Assembly: GCF_000227115.2 (NCBI RefSeq)
Contig: NC_016483.1
Coordinates: 992,001-1,056,000, forward strand
Length of the DNA: 64,000 nt
Direction: 5' to 3'
DNA from: Naumovozyma dairenensis CBS 421
Taxonomy: Eukaryota > Ascomycota > Saccharomycetes > Saccharomycetales > Saccharomycetaceae
Below are positions 1-9,944 of the stretch, piece after piece. Positions within the stretch are counted from its first letter, which is position 1, and every line of letters begins with the position of its first letter. A model generated the notes under the pieces. It saw nothing but the letters and a program-made list of their open reading frames with translations. It ran no database searches and was not told the origin of the DNA. Made by a program: the position numbers and the translations under genes.

Positions 1-933
1 GTCATTGACTTGAAGATTAAGAAATTAGAATTAGAGATTAATGAGTTGAAATTACAAAATGAAAAATTGATTAATTCAATTTCTAAGAAAAATTTAATTG
101 AAGATAAGATATTATTAGGTTTTTTTAGTCAACAACAACAGCAACGACATAATGCGACGAATAAAAAGATGAAGAAAAGTAAGAAGAATACGAAGAAAGA
201 AAAATACTCTAACGAATCAAGATCTGGGTCAAGAGGTATTGATAATACTGTAGAGACATCAAAGAAGGAAACGAATGATGAATCCATGGAAATGAAGCTG
301 AAAGAAATGGAAATGCAATTCAGAAATTACCAGAAAATGTTGACAGACCTGACTATTGAACAAAAAGAGAGGAAAAAGAAGAGCACCAGAGCAAAATGTG
401 GGGACAAGAATAAAAATAAAAGTAAAAGTGAAAGGCCTGTTTCAAATCAAAGGAAAGAAAGGTTAGCCCGAATTTCTAGCAGAGAGTTGAAAAAAATTGA
501 AGAACAAAATGATTCAATTTCTGATTTAAATACGAGTTTTACTAAGATAACAACGTCGGAGGGAGAAACTAACGAAGCAGAAGAAGAGGAAGACTTAGAA
601 TATGAGGATGAATATGAGTATTCTGATGATGAAGAAGAACAAGAGGAAGTAGACCAGAGTCTTCAATCTAGAGAATACGTTGATGACTCTTATTTCTCGG
701 AGGAGGAGAAAAAATTGAATGTAACACAAGAACAGCTGGAAGATTTCCGTTATAACAGTCAAGAAATAGAACCAAGTAGTGCAGAAGAGGACGGTGATGA
801 TCATGATGATGGTTATGAAAGTGAAGATGAACAATTAGAAACTCAATCAAGAAGGATACCCACATCTTCACTTTCTAGTGGTAAAACAGGATTCCAATTG
901 AATTTCCACGTACAGCCAGTTCATATTGACTAG
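1..933 (+). CDS. MMR1: C-terminal part of MMR1-like mitochondrial inheritance adaptor (5' end outside window)
   Basis: The reading frame is open from base 1, so the first codons lie upstream of the window. About 310 residues are visible. The first 25 or so form a Leu/Glu/Lys-rich coiled coil. A long Lys/Glu-rich stretch follows, then a strongly acidic segment near residues 190-220 (many Glu/Asp with Tyr) and a polar tail. Nothing here is enzymatic. The identification rests on position and strand: in S. cerevisiae MMR1 (YLR190W) lies directly upstream of PEX13 on the same strand, and Mmr1 is a coiled-coil protein that tethers mitochondria to the myosin Myo2 for transport into the bud. The coiled coil fits this. 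The acidic tail alone does not prove it, and low-complexity proteins like this diverge quickly. Confidence 0.6.
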   Translation, partial: VIDLKIKKLELEINELKLQNEKLINSISKKNLIEDKILLGFFSQQQQQRHNATNKKMKKSKKNTKKEKYSNESRSGSRGIDNTVETSKKETNDESMEMKLKEMEMQFRNYQKMLTDLTIEQKERKKKSTRAKCGDKNKNKSKSERPVSNQRKERLARISSRELKKIEEQNDSISDLNTSFTKITTSEGETNEAEEEEDLEYEDEYEYSDDEEEQEEVDQSLQSREYVDDSYFSEEEKKLNVTQEQLEDFRYNSQEIEPSSAEEDGDDHDDGYESEDEQLETQSRRIPTSSLSSGKTGFQLNFHVQPVHID

Positions 934-1397
934 TAAAGCTTCATAAATTTCATGTATTTTATTGTTTTTATTTCTTTGTAAACTATCACATACTATAACC
1001 TATCTGGTAAAATAAACGTTTTATGATAATGTTATACTCATTCTACGACAATATTTTCACATATTCAACTTTTTTAATTAGGAAAGTATATATATTTCCA
1101 TAATTTGTCGTGCACGCAATTAACGCCGAAGAGGCAAAAACTAAAAATCAAAAAACAAAAAGCCGTCAATAGCCCACTTATATGTTATATAAACTTACCT
1201 AGACTCCATGTGTGGTAACTATTTCAGACATCAAACAAATAGTAAACCTGTTGCTGTAACTTCATTGCATTGCATAGAACCTATAAGATGTTAAGAAAAG
1301 AAAGTCAAAGATCTATTAGTATAGTATAATAATAATAGTCCTTTTTTGTGATAGGAAATATTTTGTCAAAGATAACGTAACGTAACATTTCTACCCT
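934..1397. other. intergenic region MMR1-PEX13
   Basis: This is 464 bp between two genes on the same strand. It should hold the MMR1 terminator and the PEX13 promoter. It is AT-rich with a slightly GC-richer patch around 1110-1140. I see no convincing oleate-response element, tRNA or repeat. Confidence 0.5.
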
Positions 1398-2735
1398 ATG
1401 ACATCGATTCCAAGACCCAAACCATGGGAAACAAAAGCATATGATATAGATTCAGGTAGCGAATTCCCTACTGTAATACCGCGTGAGGGAACTGGGAATA
1501 GCAATAACAATAATAATACTGCTAATATTAATATTAATGACGGGACACATAGAGGAGATGATAATGATAATGATAATGATAATGAGAATACACCATTAAG
1601 TTTACCAGAGAGACCATCGAGTTTGATGACGAATGTGAATGGTAATAATAATCCGAATCATAATAGTGGATATAACAATAATATGTATGATGGTGGTATG
1701 ACCAATAATAATAATATGAATCTTATGAACAGTACATCTTATTTACCTTATGGATACGGTAATTCAAGTTTTAATAATAGCTATGGATACGGCGCTGGTA
1801 CCAGTGGTATTGGTGGTGGATATGGTTATGGATACAATAATAATATGGGTGGAATTTTAGGAGGCAATAGTGGATACGGATATGGGTATGATGGAGGTAT
1901 GGGAGGAAGGATTAGTAATGATATTGGTGAATCCACTAGAGCGACATTCCAATTAATTGAAAGTATAATTGGCACAGTTACCGGGTTTGCTCAAATGTTA
2001 GAATCAAGTTATTTAGCTACACATAATTCATTTTTCACCATGGTATCAGTTGCTGAGCAATTTAGTTATTTGAAAGATAGTTTAGGATCCTTTTTTGGTA
2101 TTTTCACGATAATGAAAGTTTTGAAGAAGCTTCTTTATTTCATTACTAAAGGCAAATTAGGTAACTCGATAACGAAAAACAAAAGGCAAAGATCGTTACT
2201 TGATGAATTTAATAAATTTGCTGATGGTAATGATGATCATCAAGTGAGAGGAGCAAATGGTCAATTTGAACAAACAAAAAAAAGAGGAAGGAAAATCTCA
2301 ATGAAACCATTAATAATATTTTTAATGGGAGTATTTGGCTTCCCCTTTTTATTAAATAAATTCATTGAGAATGTCAATAAAAATAATAGTCGTAGACTTA
2401 GTGGTGGAAGAGGAAGATATGGGAATTTGAGAGGGCAAGGGGGAAGAGAAGACGATGAGGAGGGATATGAAGATGGAAGTGGTATGAGTATAGATCCTAA
2501 TAATTTAGAATTTGCTCGAGCCAAATATAAATTTGTTCCAGAGAATCCTGAAATGGAACTTCAATTAAGTAAAGGAGATTTAATGGCAATAATAAGTAAA
2601 CAAGATCCACTTGGTAGAGATTCTGAATGGTGGAAAGTACGTACTAAGAACGGCGATATGGGGTATGTTCCGTACAATTATTTAGAAATTATCAAGAGAG
2701 TTGCGAAAGACAGGCGACCTATTGAAGATGTATAA
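1398..2735 (+). CDS. PEX13: Peroxin-13, peroxisomal docking-complex membrane protein with SH3 domain
   Basis: 445 residues; the S. cerevisiae protein has about 386. It starts with a conserved RPKPWET motif near residue 6. An Asn-rich and then Gly/Tyr-rich region follows to about residue 170. The conserved block beginning ESTRATFQLIES, a hydrophobic stretch near 228-250 and another at about 302-323 give the two membrane segments. The C-terminal SH3 domain (about 372-435) ends in a WWKVRTKNGDMGYVPYNY-type signature. Pex13 works with Pex14 and Pex17 in docking the cargo receptor Pex5 at the peroxisome membrane; the SH3 domain binds Pex14 and Pex5. The extra length compared with S. cerevisiae lies in the Asn-rich N-terminal region and the loop before the SH3 domain. 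The start is the first ATG in frame and matches the conserved N-terminus. Confidence 0.97.
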   Translation: MTSIPRPKPWETKAYDIDSGSEFPTVIPREGTGNSNNNNNTANININDGTHRGDDNDNDNDNENTPLSLPERPSSLMTNVNGNNNPNHNSGYNNNMYDGGMTNNNNMNLMNSTSYLPYGYGNSSFNNSYGYGAGTSGIGGGYGYGYNNNMGGILGGNSGYGYGYDGGMGGRISNDIGESTRATFQLIESIIGTVTGFAQMLESSYLATHNSFFTMVSVAEQFSYLKDSLGSFFGIFTIMKVLKKLLYFITKGKLGNSITKNKRQRSLLDEFNKFADGNDDHQVRGANGQFEQTKKRGRKISMKPLIIFLMGVFGFPFLLNKFIENVNKNNSRRLSGGRGRYGNLRGQGGREDDEEGYEDGSGMSIDPNNLEFARAKYKFVPENPEMELQLSKGDLMAIISKQDPLGRDSEWWKVRTKNGDMGYVPYNYLEIIKRVAKDRRPIEDV

Positions 2736-2895
2736 TGCACTGATAAAAATAATGATATATAAACATTTTTTTGTTGAAAAGAATTGAAAGTTTTTATATT
2801 GACAATACATAATAGCTAAAACATATTCTTATTATATTGGGAAGTAAATGAATATAAAATGAGTTCAGAATATACTTGATAGTTTCTGTTGTGTT

Positions 2896-2977
2896 ATTTT
2901 TTTTTGGATTTTTTGGATTTTTTGGATTTTTTGGATTTTTTGGATTTTTTGGATTTTTTGAATTTTTTGATTTTGAT
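2896..2977. repeat. Tandem 9-bp microsatellite (GGATTTTTT)n
   Basis: GGATTTTTT recurs at exactly 9-bp spacing from about 2906, giving six perfect units followed by two decayed ones (GAATTTTTT and GATTTT). It lies between the convergent ends of PEX13 and the hypothetical gene at 3003-3452, so it is likely untranslated. A 9-bp unit would keep frame in coding DNA, but the plus-strand ORF across it shows no other sign of being a gene. Confidence 0.9.
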
Positions 2978-3002
2978 TTATTAGTTACAGCTTTTTTTGT
3001 TT

Positions 3003-3452
3003 TTACTTTGAAGCGTGGTTTGAATTTAATGATTCATTTAATGATATATGGTCCTTGTCATTGTCATTTGATGTAGAGGTATAATTAGAGTCCTTGGTTT
3101 CGAATGGTTTATTTTCTATAATATCAGAGTTAATTGCGGTACATTCTTGATGATCGCAATTAATATAATCGTTGTCGTCATTGTTTGTACCAGCAGTGGT
3201 AGTACTAGTCAGAATTGTCCTTGTTGTGGTGGCAGCCATAGTATTTTGTTTTGTGTCCTTTTCATGGTCTTCTTCATGTTTGTCCTTCTTTCCTCTATCT
3301 GCATGACTATTACGACGATGAAAATTGTGGAATGGCTTTTCTAGTGTATATTTAGCAGAATCAAGCATATTTGTCAAAGTAGGTTTTTGATTATAAGGTA
3401 ATTGGTGACTTTTTGAGTCTTTCATGTAGCATGGTCCGAATGGAGGAATCAT
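3003..3452 (-). CDS. Hypothetical polar protein, 149 residues, not recognised
   Basis: An ATG-started ORF with no stop for 149 codons, between PEX13 and HCR1, where S. cerevisiae has no gene. The N-terminal 55 residues (MIPPFGPCYMKDSK..., ending in an HNFHRRNS segment) look structured. The rest is hydrophilic and low in complexity: Lys/Glu/Asp/His-rich, then Thr-rich, then Asn/Asp/Ser-rich. There is no signal peptide or membrane segment. An 880-bp upstream region with GC-rich blocks and two AGGGG/CCCCT stress-element motifs, one about 100 bp from the ATG, suggests a regulated gene, but this is inference. I do not recognise a family. It could be a lineage-specific gene or a chance ORF, although 149 codons is long for chance in AT-rich DNA. 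Confidence 0.5.
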   Translation of the reverse strand: MIPPFGPCYMKDSKSHQLPYNQKPTLTNMLDSAKYTLEKPFHNFHRRNSHADRGKKDKHEEDHEKDTKQNTMAATTTRTILTSTTTAGTNNDDNDYINCDHQECTAINSDIIENKPFETKDSNYTSTSNDNDKDHISLNESLNSNHASK

Positions 3453-4333
3453 TTTGTAATTTGTATTTTGTGAATTATAATTTGTAATTTGTTTTTGTAT
3501 TTGTTTTTCTCAACTCAAAGGATAGGAGTTGTTTTCTAGTTTGAACCATGAGGGGGGAGTAATAAATGTTTGCTTTATATAGTTAGTGTCCAGTGCATTT
3601 CTTTTGGTTCCATTCATTCCGTTTCTTAGCCAGCATATTCGACCAAAGAATTGTTCACGTTACGCTACAGTTGTTGGCATATTGAACTCATTGAGTGAAT
3701 ACATGGCATATGCTGCGTCATATACATGGGGTACATATAGTAGAGGGTGTTTTATACTGAGTGGGGGGATTTAAACATGGAGGTATTCAGCTTAAAGGCT
3801 TAGCCTTTCCACCTTCCCATTCCATCGCTTTGAAGATCCTGGCAACTTATGCCTTGACAATCCCACGTACAACATAAACAAGGAACTGAATCCCCCCACC
3901 CTCCCTCGCTTTCAAGTTCCGAGATGCCCTTCTTTCCCTCTCGGCCCCTTGGGCGGCGCTATGGAAAGTCCGTTTTTTTATGCCTTTTGAATGTATGGGT
4001 GTTAAGGGCGCTAACGCCAGCTTTTTGTTTTAATTTGATTTTGTGACATGTTAGAGTGTGACGTTTAGGAACCGTGACGCTCCCAGATCGAAATCTGAAG
4101 TTACCATCTTTCAAAAGCTACCTTACTTACTTGTAGACTAGATTATTAATGTGATATGGATACTTTTTTATTTTACATATCCTTTTTAAAAGCTCATTTC
4201 ACTCAAGATGTAGATACTGCCGTCAATTAACGGTTATGCCTTGTAAAATATATGATATATATGATACCGTTCCCCTTTATGTAGCAATCTAATTTAACTA
4301 AAAAAAACTTAGCTTTTTCTATCCTAATCGCTC
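3453..4333. promoter_or_regulatory. Long GC-rich intergenic region upstream of the 149-codon ORF
   Basis: About 880 bp between two minus-strand genes, so it serves as HCR1 3' flank and promoter of the ORF at 3003-3452. AGGGG at 3551-3555 and CCCCT at 3947-3951 match the stress-response element bound by Msn2/4 in yeasts. An 11-bp perfect inverted repeat, GTGGGGGGATT at 3761-3771 and AATCCCCCCAC at 3889-3899, flanks a 117-bp spacer. The stretch 3880-3970 is clearly richer in G+C than its surroundings. The motifs are seen directly; any regulatory role is inferred. Confidence 0.4.
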
Positions 4334-5137
4334 TTACATGAAATCATCATCACCGAAATTGTCGTAGTTCATATCATCTAGATCAAAATCTTGATCCTTT
4401 TTGAATGCACCACCAAGATTGGTCTTCACCTTAGCCTTCTTCTTACCAGCACCACCTGTTGCTGTACCACCTCTAACACGGGCTAGACGAGCTTGTCGTT
4501 CTTCTTTCTCCTTTTCCTTAATTAAAACATTTAAAGTGGCAACAGTTTGTCTGATTGACTCAATGGACATTGGTTTAGCTACATCCCTAATCAAGTCAAT
4601 GGCTAATGATGAAGAATAATTTAGCGGTGATTTATCATGCATCTTAACAATGGATTTAGATAATGCCTTTCGTAAATCTTGATAATCTTTCTTAGTTTCA
4701 GCTTGGAATAATGGATGAACATCAAACTCAGTTTCCTTAGTTAATACTGGTTGACTCATCATTAATAATGCAGCCTCTTGTTGTTCCTTCAATTGACGGG
4801 CTCTTGGATGCTCTTCAGCTAAATCTAATGACCCTAATAAATCAGCAGCATTACTTAAATCAGATTCCAACTCTGCCTTTTTCAATAATTCTCTACGCAT
4901 CTTTGGATCAAGTGCATCAAGAGCTATACCGGGTGTCGTTTCCTTACTCTTTTTACCATTCTTATTCTTTGTACCCGAAGTAGAAGCCTTTGATTTTGGT
5001 TTTGTTTCTTCTTTTGGCACCACTTCAGCATCCCACGATTCCATGATTGGTTCTTCCTCGGCATCCCAAGATTCTAATAGAACTTCTTCATCATCCATAC
5101 CCATGGACCCAGTGACAGCTTCATCATCCCAAGACAT
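4334..5137 (-). CDS. HCR1: Translation initiation factor eIF3j subunit
   Basis: 267 residues; the S. cerevisiae protein has about 265. The N-terminus begins MSWDDEAVTG and carries two further ESWDAEEEP-like acidic repeats, the known eIF3j signature that contacts eIF3b and the 40S subunit. The middle is helical and charged (KKAELESDLSNAADLLGSL). The C-terminal half contains the KSPLNYSSSLAIDLIRDVAKPMS-type conserved block, then a Lys-rich segment and an acidic tail ending GDDDFM. The factor binds the 40S decoding centre, helps initiation and termination, and has a role in 20S pre-rRNA processing. The gene lies between PEX13 and UPS1 as in S. cerevisiae. The start is the first ATG and fits the conserved N-terminus. 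Confidence 0.96.
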   Translation of the reverse strand: MSWDDEAVTGSMGMDDEEVLLESWDAEEEPIMESWDAEVVPKEETKPKSKASTSGTKNKNGKKSKETTPGIALDALDPKMRRELLKKAELESDLSNAADLLGSLDLAEEHPRARQLKEQQEAALLMMSQPVLTKETEFDVHPLFQAETKKDYQDLRKALSKSIVKMHDKSPLNYSSSLAIDLIRDVAKPMSIESIRQTVATLNVLIKEKEKEERQARLARVRGGTATGGAGKKKAKVKTNLGGAFKKDQDFDLDDMNYDNFGDDDFM

Positions 5138-5789
5138 ATTTTTGTACTTTTCTTTATGATAAATTTGTTTTTTGTTTGGTTTTTTATTTATCTTTTAAGA
5201 TTTCCAACAAAAGTAATACTAACAATCTATATGTCGAGTACCAATAAAAAAAAAGATTCCTCACCAAATTTGTCGTATTCATCAATGAAGTTATGTATTT
5301 GTGAATCTCAGTTTCAATGTTGAATGTCAAGAAGGAAGTAAAAATTAAATTGAAAAAAAATTGGGTGCGGTGTTCGGCTGTTTTCGTTAATAGTGATTCC
5401 TGGAAAGTATTATTACCTGATGAGCTCTTGTTTTATCATGAGAAGAAAAATATCAGACAAGTCTATTTGTTCTTAAAGCTGAATTGTCATGATCTGTAAT
5501 TTACTGAAGGAAGTTTATCTTATTCTATTTTTCTCGGAGGTAGGTTCTCTCAATAAGTATATTGTACAATTTCCTAATTGCCACCCCTCCTCGAGATTCA
5601 ACATATATTTTTGAGAGTGACTTTAATATATCTACATGGAATATAAGTGAGTTGATATACATGGAATATATACGTGTATAAGTCTATATATCGAAAAGGG
5701 AAAAATTCATAATCTGTTATTTGCCCTTCTTTTGCTTTTTTTTCTTTTCTGTTCTTTTCTTGTTGTCATTCAGTAACCGCAATATGCGG
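5138..5789. other. intergenic region HCR1-UPS1
   Basis: 652 bp holding the HCR1 promoter and the UPS1 3' flank. It contains A- and T-runs and an AT-rich stretch near 5620-5700. A 60-codon plus-strand ORF at 5317-5499 has no recognisable features, and I treat it as chance. Confidence 0.4.
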
Positions 5790-6341
5790 CTATATGGTAC
5801 TTGTTTCCTCATCCAATTTTATACTTTTTTGCTCTTCCCATTTTTGCATTACAAATGACATACCCATTCTACTTTTCTTAACACTTTCATCAAATTTAGA
5901 ACGTGACCAATTCTCTATTTTATTTTTAATCCCCAAATGGAATCCACTGGAAAATTTAACTTCACTAGTTACCACTGTGTTACGATTTTTGGAATCATAG
6001 TAATATGTAGTATACTCTTCCACTTTTAAAATTTTAATATGATCGAGATTTTTCGTATAAGTTTCCATTTTTTGTAATTTAGGATCGATAACAGAATATT
6101 CAATAATCCATGAATCACTCACTCTTCCAATCAAACTACTCGTCCAACTTGGTAGTTTCCCCTGTTTCTTCAGTAATCTTGTTGTATATAGTTTACCATC
6201 TTGAGTATCTACCCTTCGAGATAACGTATCTATAGATAGAACATGACTCGAATATGGATTGGGGTATCTGTTGAAAAAGGCACAAGACACTGATCTAAAA
6301 TCGTGTTGGAATATATGTGTATTCTTATGAACTAACACCAT
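5790..6341 (-). CDS. UPS1: Mitochondrial intermembrane-space phosphatidic acid transfer protein (PRELI family)
   Basis: 183 residues from the first ATG; the codon before it in the open frame is TTG. It is a full-length PRELI/MSF1 domain, with the N-terminal MVLVHKNTHIF strand, the YPNPYSSHVLSIDT motif, TTRLLKKQGKLPSW, the KVEEYTTY block and a C-terminal helix (SRSKFDESVKKSRMGMSFVM). Ups1 with Mdm35 carries phosphatidic acid from the outer to the inner mitochondrial membrane for cardiolipin synthesis. The N-terminus matches the S. cerevisiae form closely, which supports this start. It lies between HCR1 and NCW2, as in S. cerevisiae. Confidence 0.96.
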   Translation of the reverse strand: MVLVHKNTHIFQHDFRSVSCAFFNRYPNPYSSHVLSIDTLSRRVDTQDGKLYTTRLLKKQGKLPSWTSSLIGRVSDSWIIEYSVIDPKLQKMETYTKNLDHIKILKVEEYTTYYYDSKNRNTVVTSEVKFSSGFHLGIKNKIENWSRSKFDESVKKSRMGMSFVMQKWEEQKSIKLDEETSTI

Positions 6342-6714
6342 CAATGCAATGTACTATTCTCTTCTTTTGAAATGTCTCTTTTCTCGCTTTCCTGTGTTTA
6401 TGAACTCCAACATTCCTATTAGCTTAGTCATTTTTATAACTAGACTATATCAATACAGGGATTAAATTAAGGTTGATTTTCCGCCTATGTCCTGAACCGC
6501 AACATTTTGAAAGATCGATTCCCCGGATCGTCCGTCATTCCCAGCGCGGGTACTCGTCCCATCGCTACATGTCGCAACATCTTATTAAATGATCATGAAT
6601 TATCCAAAGTGCATAGGTAGTTAATCAACTCCAAAGAAGAAAAAAATATTAATGTGTATCAAATTAAATATATTTTATATGTATTACGTATTCCTTTACT
6701 TTACTGCGTAAGAT
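6342..6714. other. intergenic region UPS1-NCW2
   Basis: 373 bp between two minus-strand genes (UPS1 promoter and NCW2 3' flank). A GC-rich island around 6480-6590 contains CGATTCCCCGGATCG, an imperfect palindrome that could form a small hairpin. I see no gene or known motif. Confidence 0.35.
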
Positions 6715-7557
6715 CTAAAGAAACAATGCCACGAAAGCTAAGGCAAGACCTTGATATCTATATTCATCAATATTCTTGTAGCCACCATTCTCCGACGCGA
6801 TCGTAGCATTCGTAGAACGTCTACTACCACTACTGCTGCTGGTCAACTCCTTCTTTAGAAAAGTCGTGGCAAAACTAGTCGTCAAAGTCTCCACTTTTGA
6901 TCCTGAGGTAGTTAGGTATAAACTTTTTGAATAACTCGTTATTATTTTATTAGTTTCTTCGGTTTCAGTTTCACTTCCAATTGAAGTTGCTGTTGCTGTA
7001 CTTGGTAACCACCATATCTTTGACGTATAAGTTTCTCCTAAAGAATTGACACCGGTCACTGTGGTTAATGCATCATCTGGGTTCCTCGTTGAAGTGGAAG
7101 ATGCTAAAATATTTGTAGTACGGGAAGCTTTGCTAGTAATCTGGGAACTATGCTTTGTATTACTTACGCCAATAGTTGCAACTGAGGATACTGGTGCGGT
7201 AGTTTCAGGGATCCACCAGAGAAGTTTAGTAGTGGTTTGGCCTTGTTCATCAGTGGTTATAATGGTTGTACTTGGACCAACGGCATAAGAACCTGCGTTC
7301 ACTTTACCATTCGTATTTATGACATTCGTTGTTTGGACCAATTGAGAGTTTGCAACTTGTGTTCTTATAGTAGCGGCAGTAGACTCATCAGTTGTGATAG
7401 GTAAAGAGCTTTGGCCCGCTTCAAGAGAATTGACTTCAAAGTTTGAATCTTCATTGTTCGTCGTTGTATCATCAGAATCAAGAGATCCCGTGTCTTGCCT
7501 AGCGAACGCAGAGGCAAATAATGTTGTAAGTAATATGTTAGATGGATTAAATTTCAT
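6715..7557 (-). CDS. NCW2: GPI-anchored cell-wall protein, Ncw2-like
   Basis: 280 residues from the ATG of MKFNPSNILLTTLFASAFA, which is a clear secretion signal; in-frame codons upstream reach only a GTG. The mature part is Ser/Thr-rich and contains two related units carrying the Trp-Trp motifs TTTKLLWWIPETTAP and YTSKIWWLPSTATAT. Both are followed by Thr/Ser tracts expected to be O-mannosylated. The C-terminus ends in a hydrophobic segment (LALAFVALFL) after a small-residue region, as needed for a GPI anchor. In S. cerevisiae YLR194C (NCW2) sits at this position between UPS1 and NMT1 and is a structural wall protein linked to the cell-integrity response. Identity rests on position, architecture and the WW repeats. 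Confidence 0.85.
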   Translation of the reverse strand: MKFNPSNILLTTLFASAFARQDTGSLDSDDTTTNNEDSNFEVNSLEAGQSSLPITTDESTAATIRTQVANSQLVQTTNVINTNGKVNAGSYAVGPSTTIITTDEQGQTTTKLLWWIPETTAPVSSVATIGVSNTKHSSQITSKASRTTNILASSTSTRNPDDALTTVTGVNSLGETYTSKIWWLPSTATATSIGSETETEETNKIITSYSKSLYLTTSGSKVETLTTSFATTFLKKELTSSSSGSRRSTNATIASENGGYKNIDEYRYQGLALAFVALFL

Positions 7558-8368
7558 TTTGATCTTGAATTTTATATTATTATTTTTTGCCACCACCTCT
7601 TGGAAAGTATTTTCTCCAAATTCGTAAAAGATTGAAAGGTCTTTGTTTCATTCTTTCGGTTGTTCCTTATATAGTGTGGGGTCGACATCTGTCTGAGATG
7701 GCCATTCTACATGGGGCTATTAGAGAAAAAATCTACATTTGGATTTGCCAAGCCATCATTATTAGGATTTTATATTTAGCAACTAATTAATCACACATTT
7801 ACCCAAGATGTAAAGATAAAAATGCTGGTTTCAAACATAAATCCATCTCGTAGTCTATATCTGTAGGTATCTTTTTTTTTTAAGGTGGCTGGTAAGTTAC
7901 TGTGACGTTATGCCATTTCGCGCGCTTGCAGGGATGGGGAAATTAGACAACTTAAATAATTCATTGACCAGCAGTCAGGTGTAAGCCTCCATTCATGTCG
8001 ACCTACCTTTTGAAACAGTTCAGCTTTTCTTTACGTAAAAATTTGGTTCTTTCAATAGTAAAAGGTTTTCTATTTTTATCTTGGCGCTTTAGTAGATGCT
8101 AATACCTTTAGTATAACATATTTTTTTTTTCTTACGGATTTGAAAATTTATAATAACTATCGGATGAAAGTCAATTATAGTAATTATCTTTTACTGAGTC
8201 TCTGAAACATTGCCCAGCCAAATGTGCTTACCCTCGACAACTTACATATTACAATTCCTATTCTTATACAGAAATTCCAATAAATAGTATCTTTAGTTTT
8301 TATAACAACTTTTTGTGCATTCGTAGATTTAGATAGAGTTTAGTTATATAGTCTAGACTACAAATTCC
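7558..8368. other. intergenic region NCW2-NMT1
   Basis: 811 bp holding the NCW2 promoter and the NMT1 3' flank. It has homopolymeric T-runs near 7870-7880 and 8121-8131, with a GC-richer patch near 7905-7930. No ORF, tRNA or repeat is convincing. Confidence 0.4.
7586..7594 (-). promoter_or_regulatory. Exact match to the Rpn4 PACE box (GGTGGCAAA)
   Basis: On the minus strand GGTGGCAAA lies about 30 bp upstream of the NCW2 ATG. It is identical to the proteasome-associated control element bound by Rpn4. Its closeness to the start codon would place it near or inside the 5' UTR, and NCW2 is not a proteasome gene, so a functional role is doubtful. Confidence 0.25.
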
Positions 8369-9742
8369 CTAAAGCATAACGACACCAACATTACTTCGTT
8401 TCTCGACATCATATGATTTATCTTCTTTCAACCCGCCTGTAACTGGGAATGCTTTATAATTGAAGACATAGAAATTCAAGAATCCGTCCCCTGCTCCAAA
8501 TTTTAGATCATCCAAAAATAAGGTATTGTCTTGCGAGGTCAGCGCGTTAAATACATCCATGTTAGCTTGTTTAGCCAATATTAATGCATCACTGATCAGC
8601 TCGTCTAATCTTTTCCTTAACTTCTTGGTAGCTTCTGGGCTAAAACGATCATTGAATTCGAAATCTGCATCAGTGGCATAATAATATAAATAACCAATAC
8701 CAAGCTCTTTATAGGTTGGATTCTTTAAAATTGAGAATGGTAATGAATAGAAGGAAAAGAAATCCGTAATGTTGTTTGTTTCCTTGTTTTCAACAACATA
8801 AGAGAAAACGATTTTCTTCTTTACGTCTTGTTCTTGATTTGACTTTTCAACATGCCCAAGGAACCAATGTTTAAATTCATCCTTGGTAAACGTTTGGATT
8901 AAATCAAATCTTGATTGATATTTTTCAAATAGATTATAAACTTCATCGATATCATCCATAGTCATGGGCCTCAATCCATTTAATTTAGTTTTATTTGGGA
9001 CTGTATATTCGGCAACCATTTGGGCCTTGCTAGCATTTGGTGGTAAATCAGTGAACCCCACGTCGTATAATTTACTCCAATTTAGGGGACGATGAGTGTA
9101 ACGACAAGTACTTACCGGGGATGGTAGTACTATTCCTGCTGTATATAACGCTTGCCAAATATCATGTTTATTAACTCTTCTTGTAATCTCTTTAATCAAA
9201 ACTGGTGTCAACCTCTTTGACCTTAATTGTTTATGAACGCAAAGGAAATTAATTTCTACACTGGTGATCGTCTTACCTCTTATTTGTAACGAGATTGGGA
9301 TGGCAGAAATAAATGCGATCAGTTTTTGAGTTTGCTTGACACGGACACCAACATGCCACTCATTTTTCCAACCTGGAGACTTTAAGGCCCAATTGAAAAA
9401 TTCTGGAGTATAGTTGAATCTAAATTCTGCATCTTTATCTTCAACATAGTTTTCATTCAATAGTACAAACACGTCTTGTAATTGTTGCGAATCATCGATA
9501 TTGATATTACACCATTCGAACTCATTTAATAATGGATACGGATCATCAGGAATATCCTCTGGTTTCTTTGTAGCGTCAATCGGACCTTCAGTATCAATTT
9601 TTTCATCAAACGAAGCAACCGGTTGAGTTTTCCAAAATTTATAATCTTTCATATCTTTACGTTGTTGTGCGTTCAACTTCGTTAAGTCTCCATTGTTTAT
9701 CTGCAGTAATTTCAACAAATCCTGCAACTTTTTTTCGTCCAT
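8369..9742 (-). CDS. NMT1: Glycylpeptide N-tetradecanoyltransferase (N-myristoyltransferase)
   Basis: 457 residues; S. cerevisiae Nmt1 has about 455. It is a complete NMT of two GNAT-like halves. The [11 protein letters not shown] motif, the [27 protein letters not shown] block (myristoyl-CoA and oxyanion-hole region), [17 protein letters not shown] and C-terminal NALTSQDN...[18 protein letters not shown] are all intact. The protein ends in VVML with the terminal Leu whose carboxylate is the catalytic base in this family. The enzyme transfers myristate from myristoyl-CoA to N-terminal glycines in the cytosol and is essential. It is transcribed divergently from PWP1 across a 370-bp promoter region. 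Confidence 0.98.
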   Translation of the reverse strand: MDEKKLQDLLKLLQINNGDLTKLNAQQRKDMKDYKFWKTQPVASFDEKIDTEGPIDATKKPEDIPDDPYPLLNEFEWCNINIDDSQQLQDVFVLLNENYVEDKDAEFRFNYTPEFFNWALKSPGWKNEWHVGVRVKQTQKLIAFISAIPISLQIRGKTITSVEINFLCVHKQLRSKRLTPVLIKEITRRVNKHDIWQALYTAGIVLPSPVSTCRYTHRPLNWSKLYDVGFTDLPPNASKAQMVAEYTVPNKTKLNGLRPMTMDDIDEVYNLFEKYQSRFDLIQTFTKDEFKHWFLGHVEKSNQEQDVKKKIVFSYVVENKETNNITDFFSFYSLPFSILKNPTYKELGIGYLYYYATDADFEFNDRFSPEATKKLRKRLDELISDALILAKQANMDVFNALTSQDNTLFLDDLKFGAGDGFLNFYVFNYKAFPVTGGLKEDKSYDVEKRSNVGVVML

Positions 9743-9944
9743 CTTTCGCCGTTAAAAAAAAGCTTCTCACAATTGATAGTTGTGCGTTCCCTTATCCGCT
9801 GAATTGAATATTCCAGTTACGATCTTGTTAGTCATCTACCTTACGTTATAAATTCACTTACAAGCTTTTTTTATGGTACCTTTATCTTTCTTTTTAGTTC
9901 CCATACTCAACTTTTAAATCATCACTGTTAACGAGTGCAATTTT

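Noticed and set aside
5317..5499. 60-codon ORF in the HCR1 promoter region
   Set aside because: Short and Lys-rich, with no recognisable motif. Within chance expectation for AT-rich intergenic DNA.
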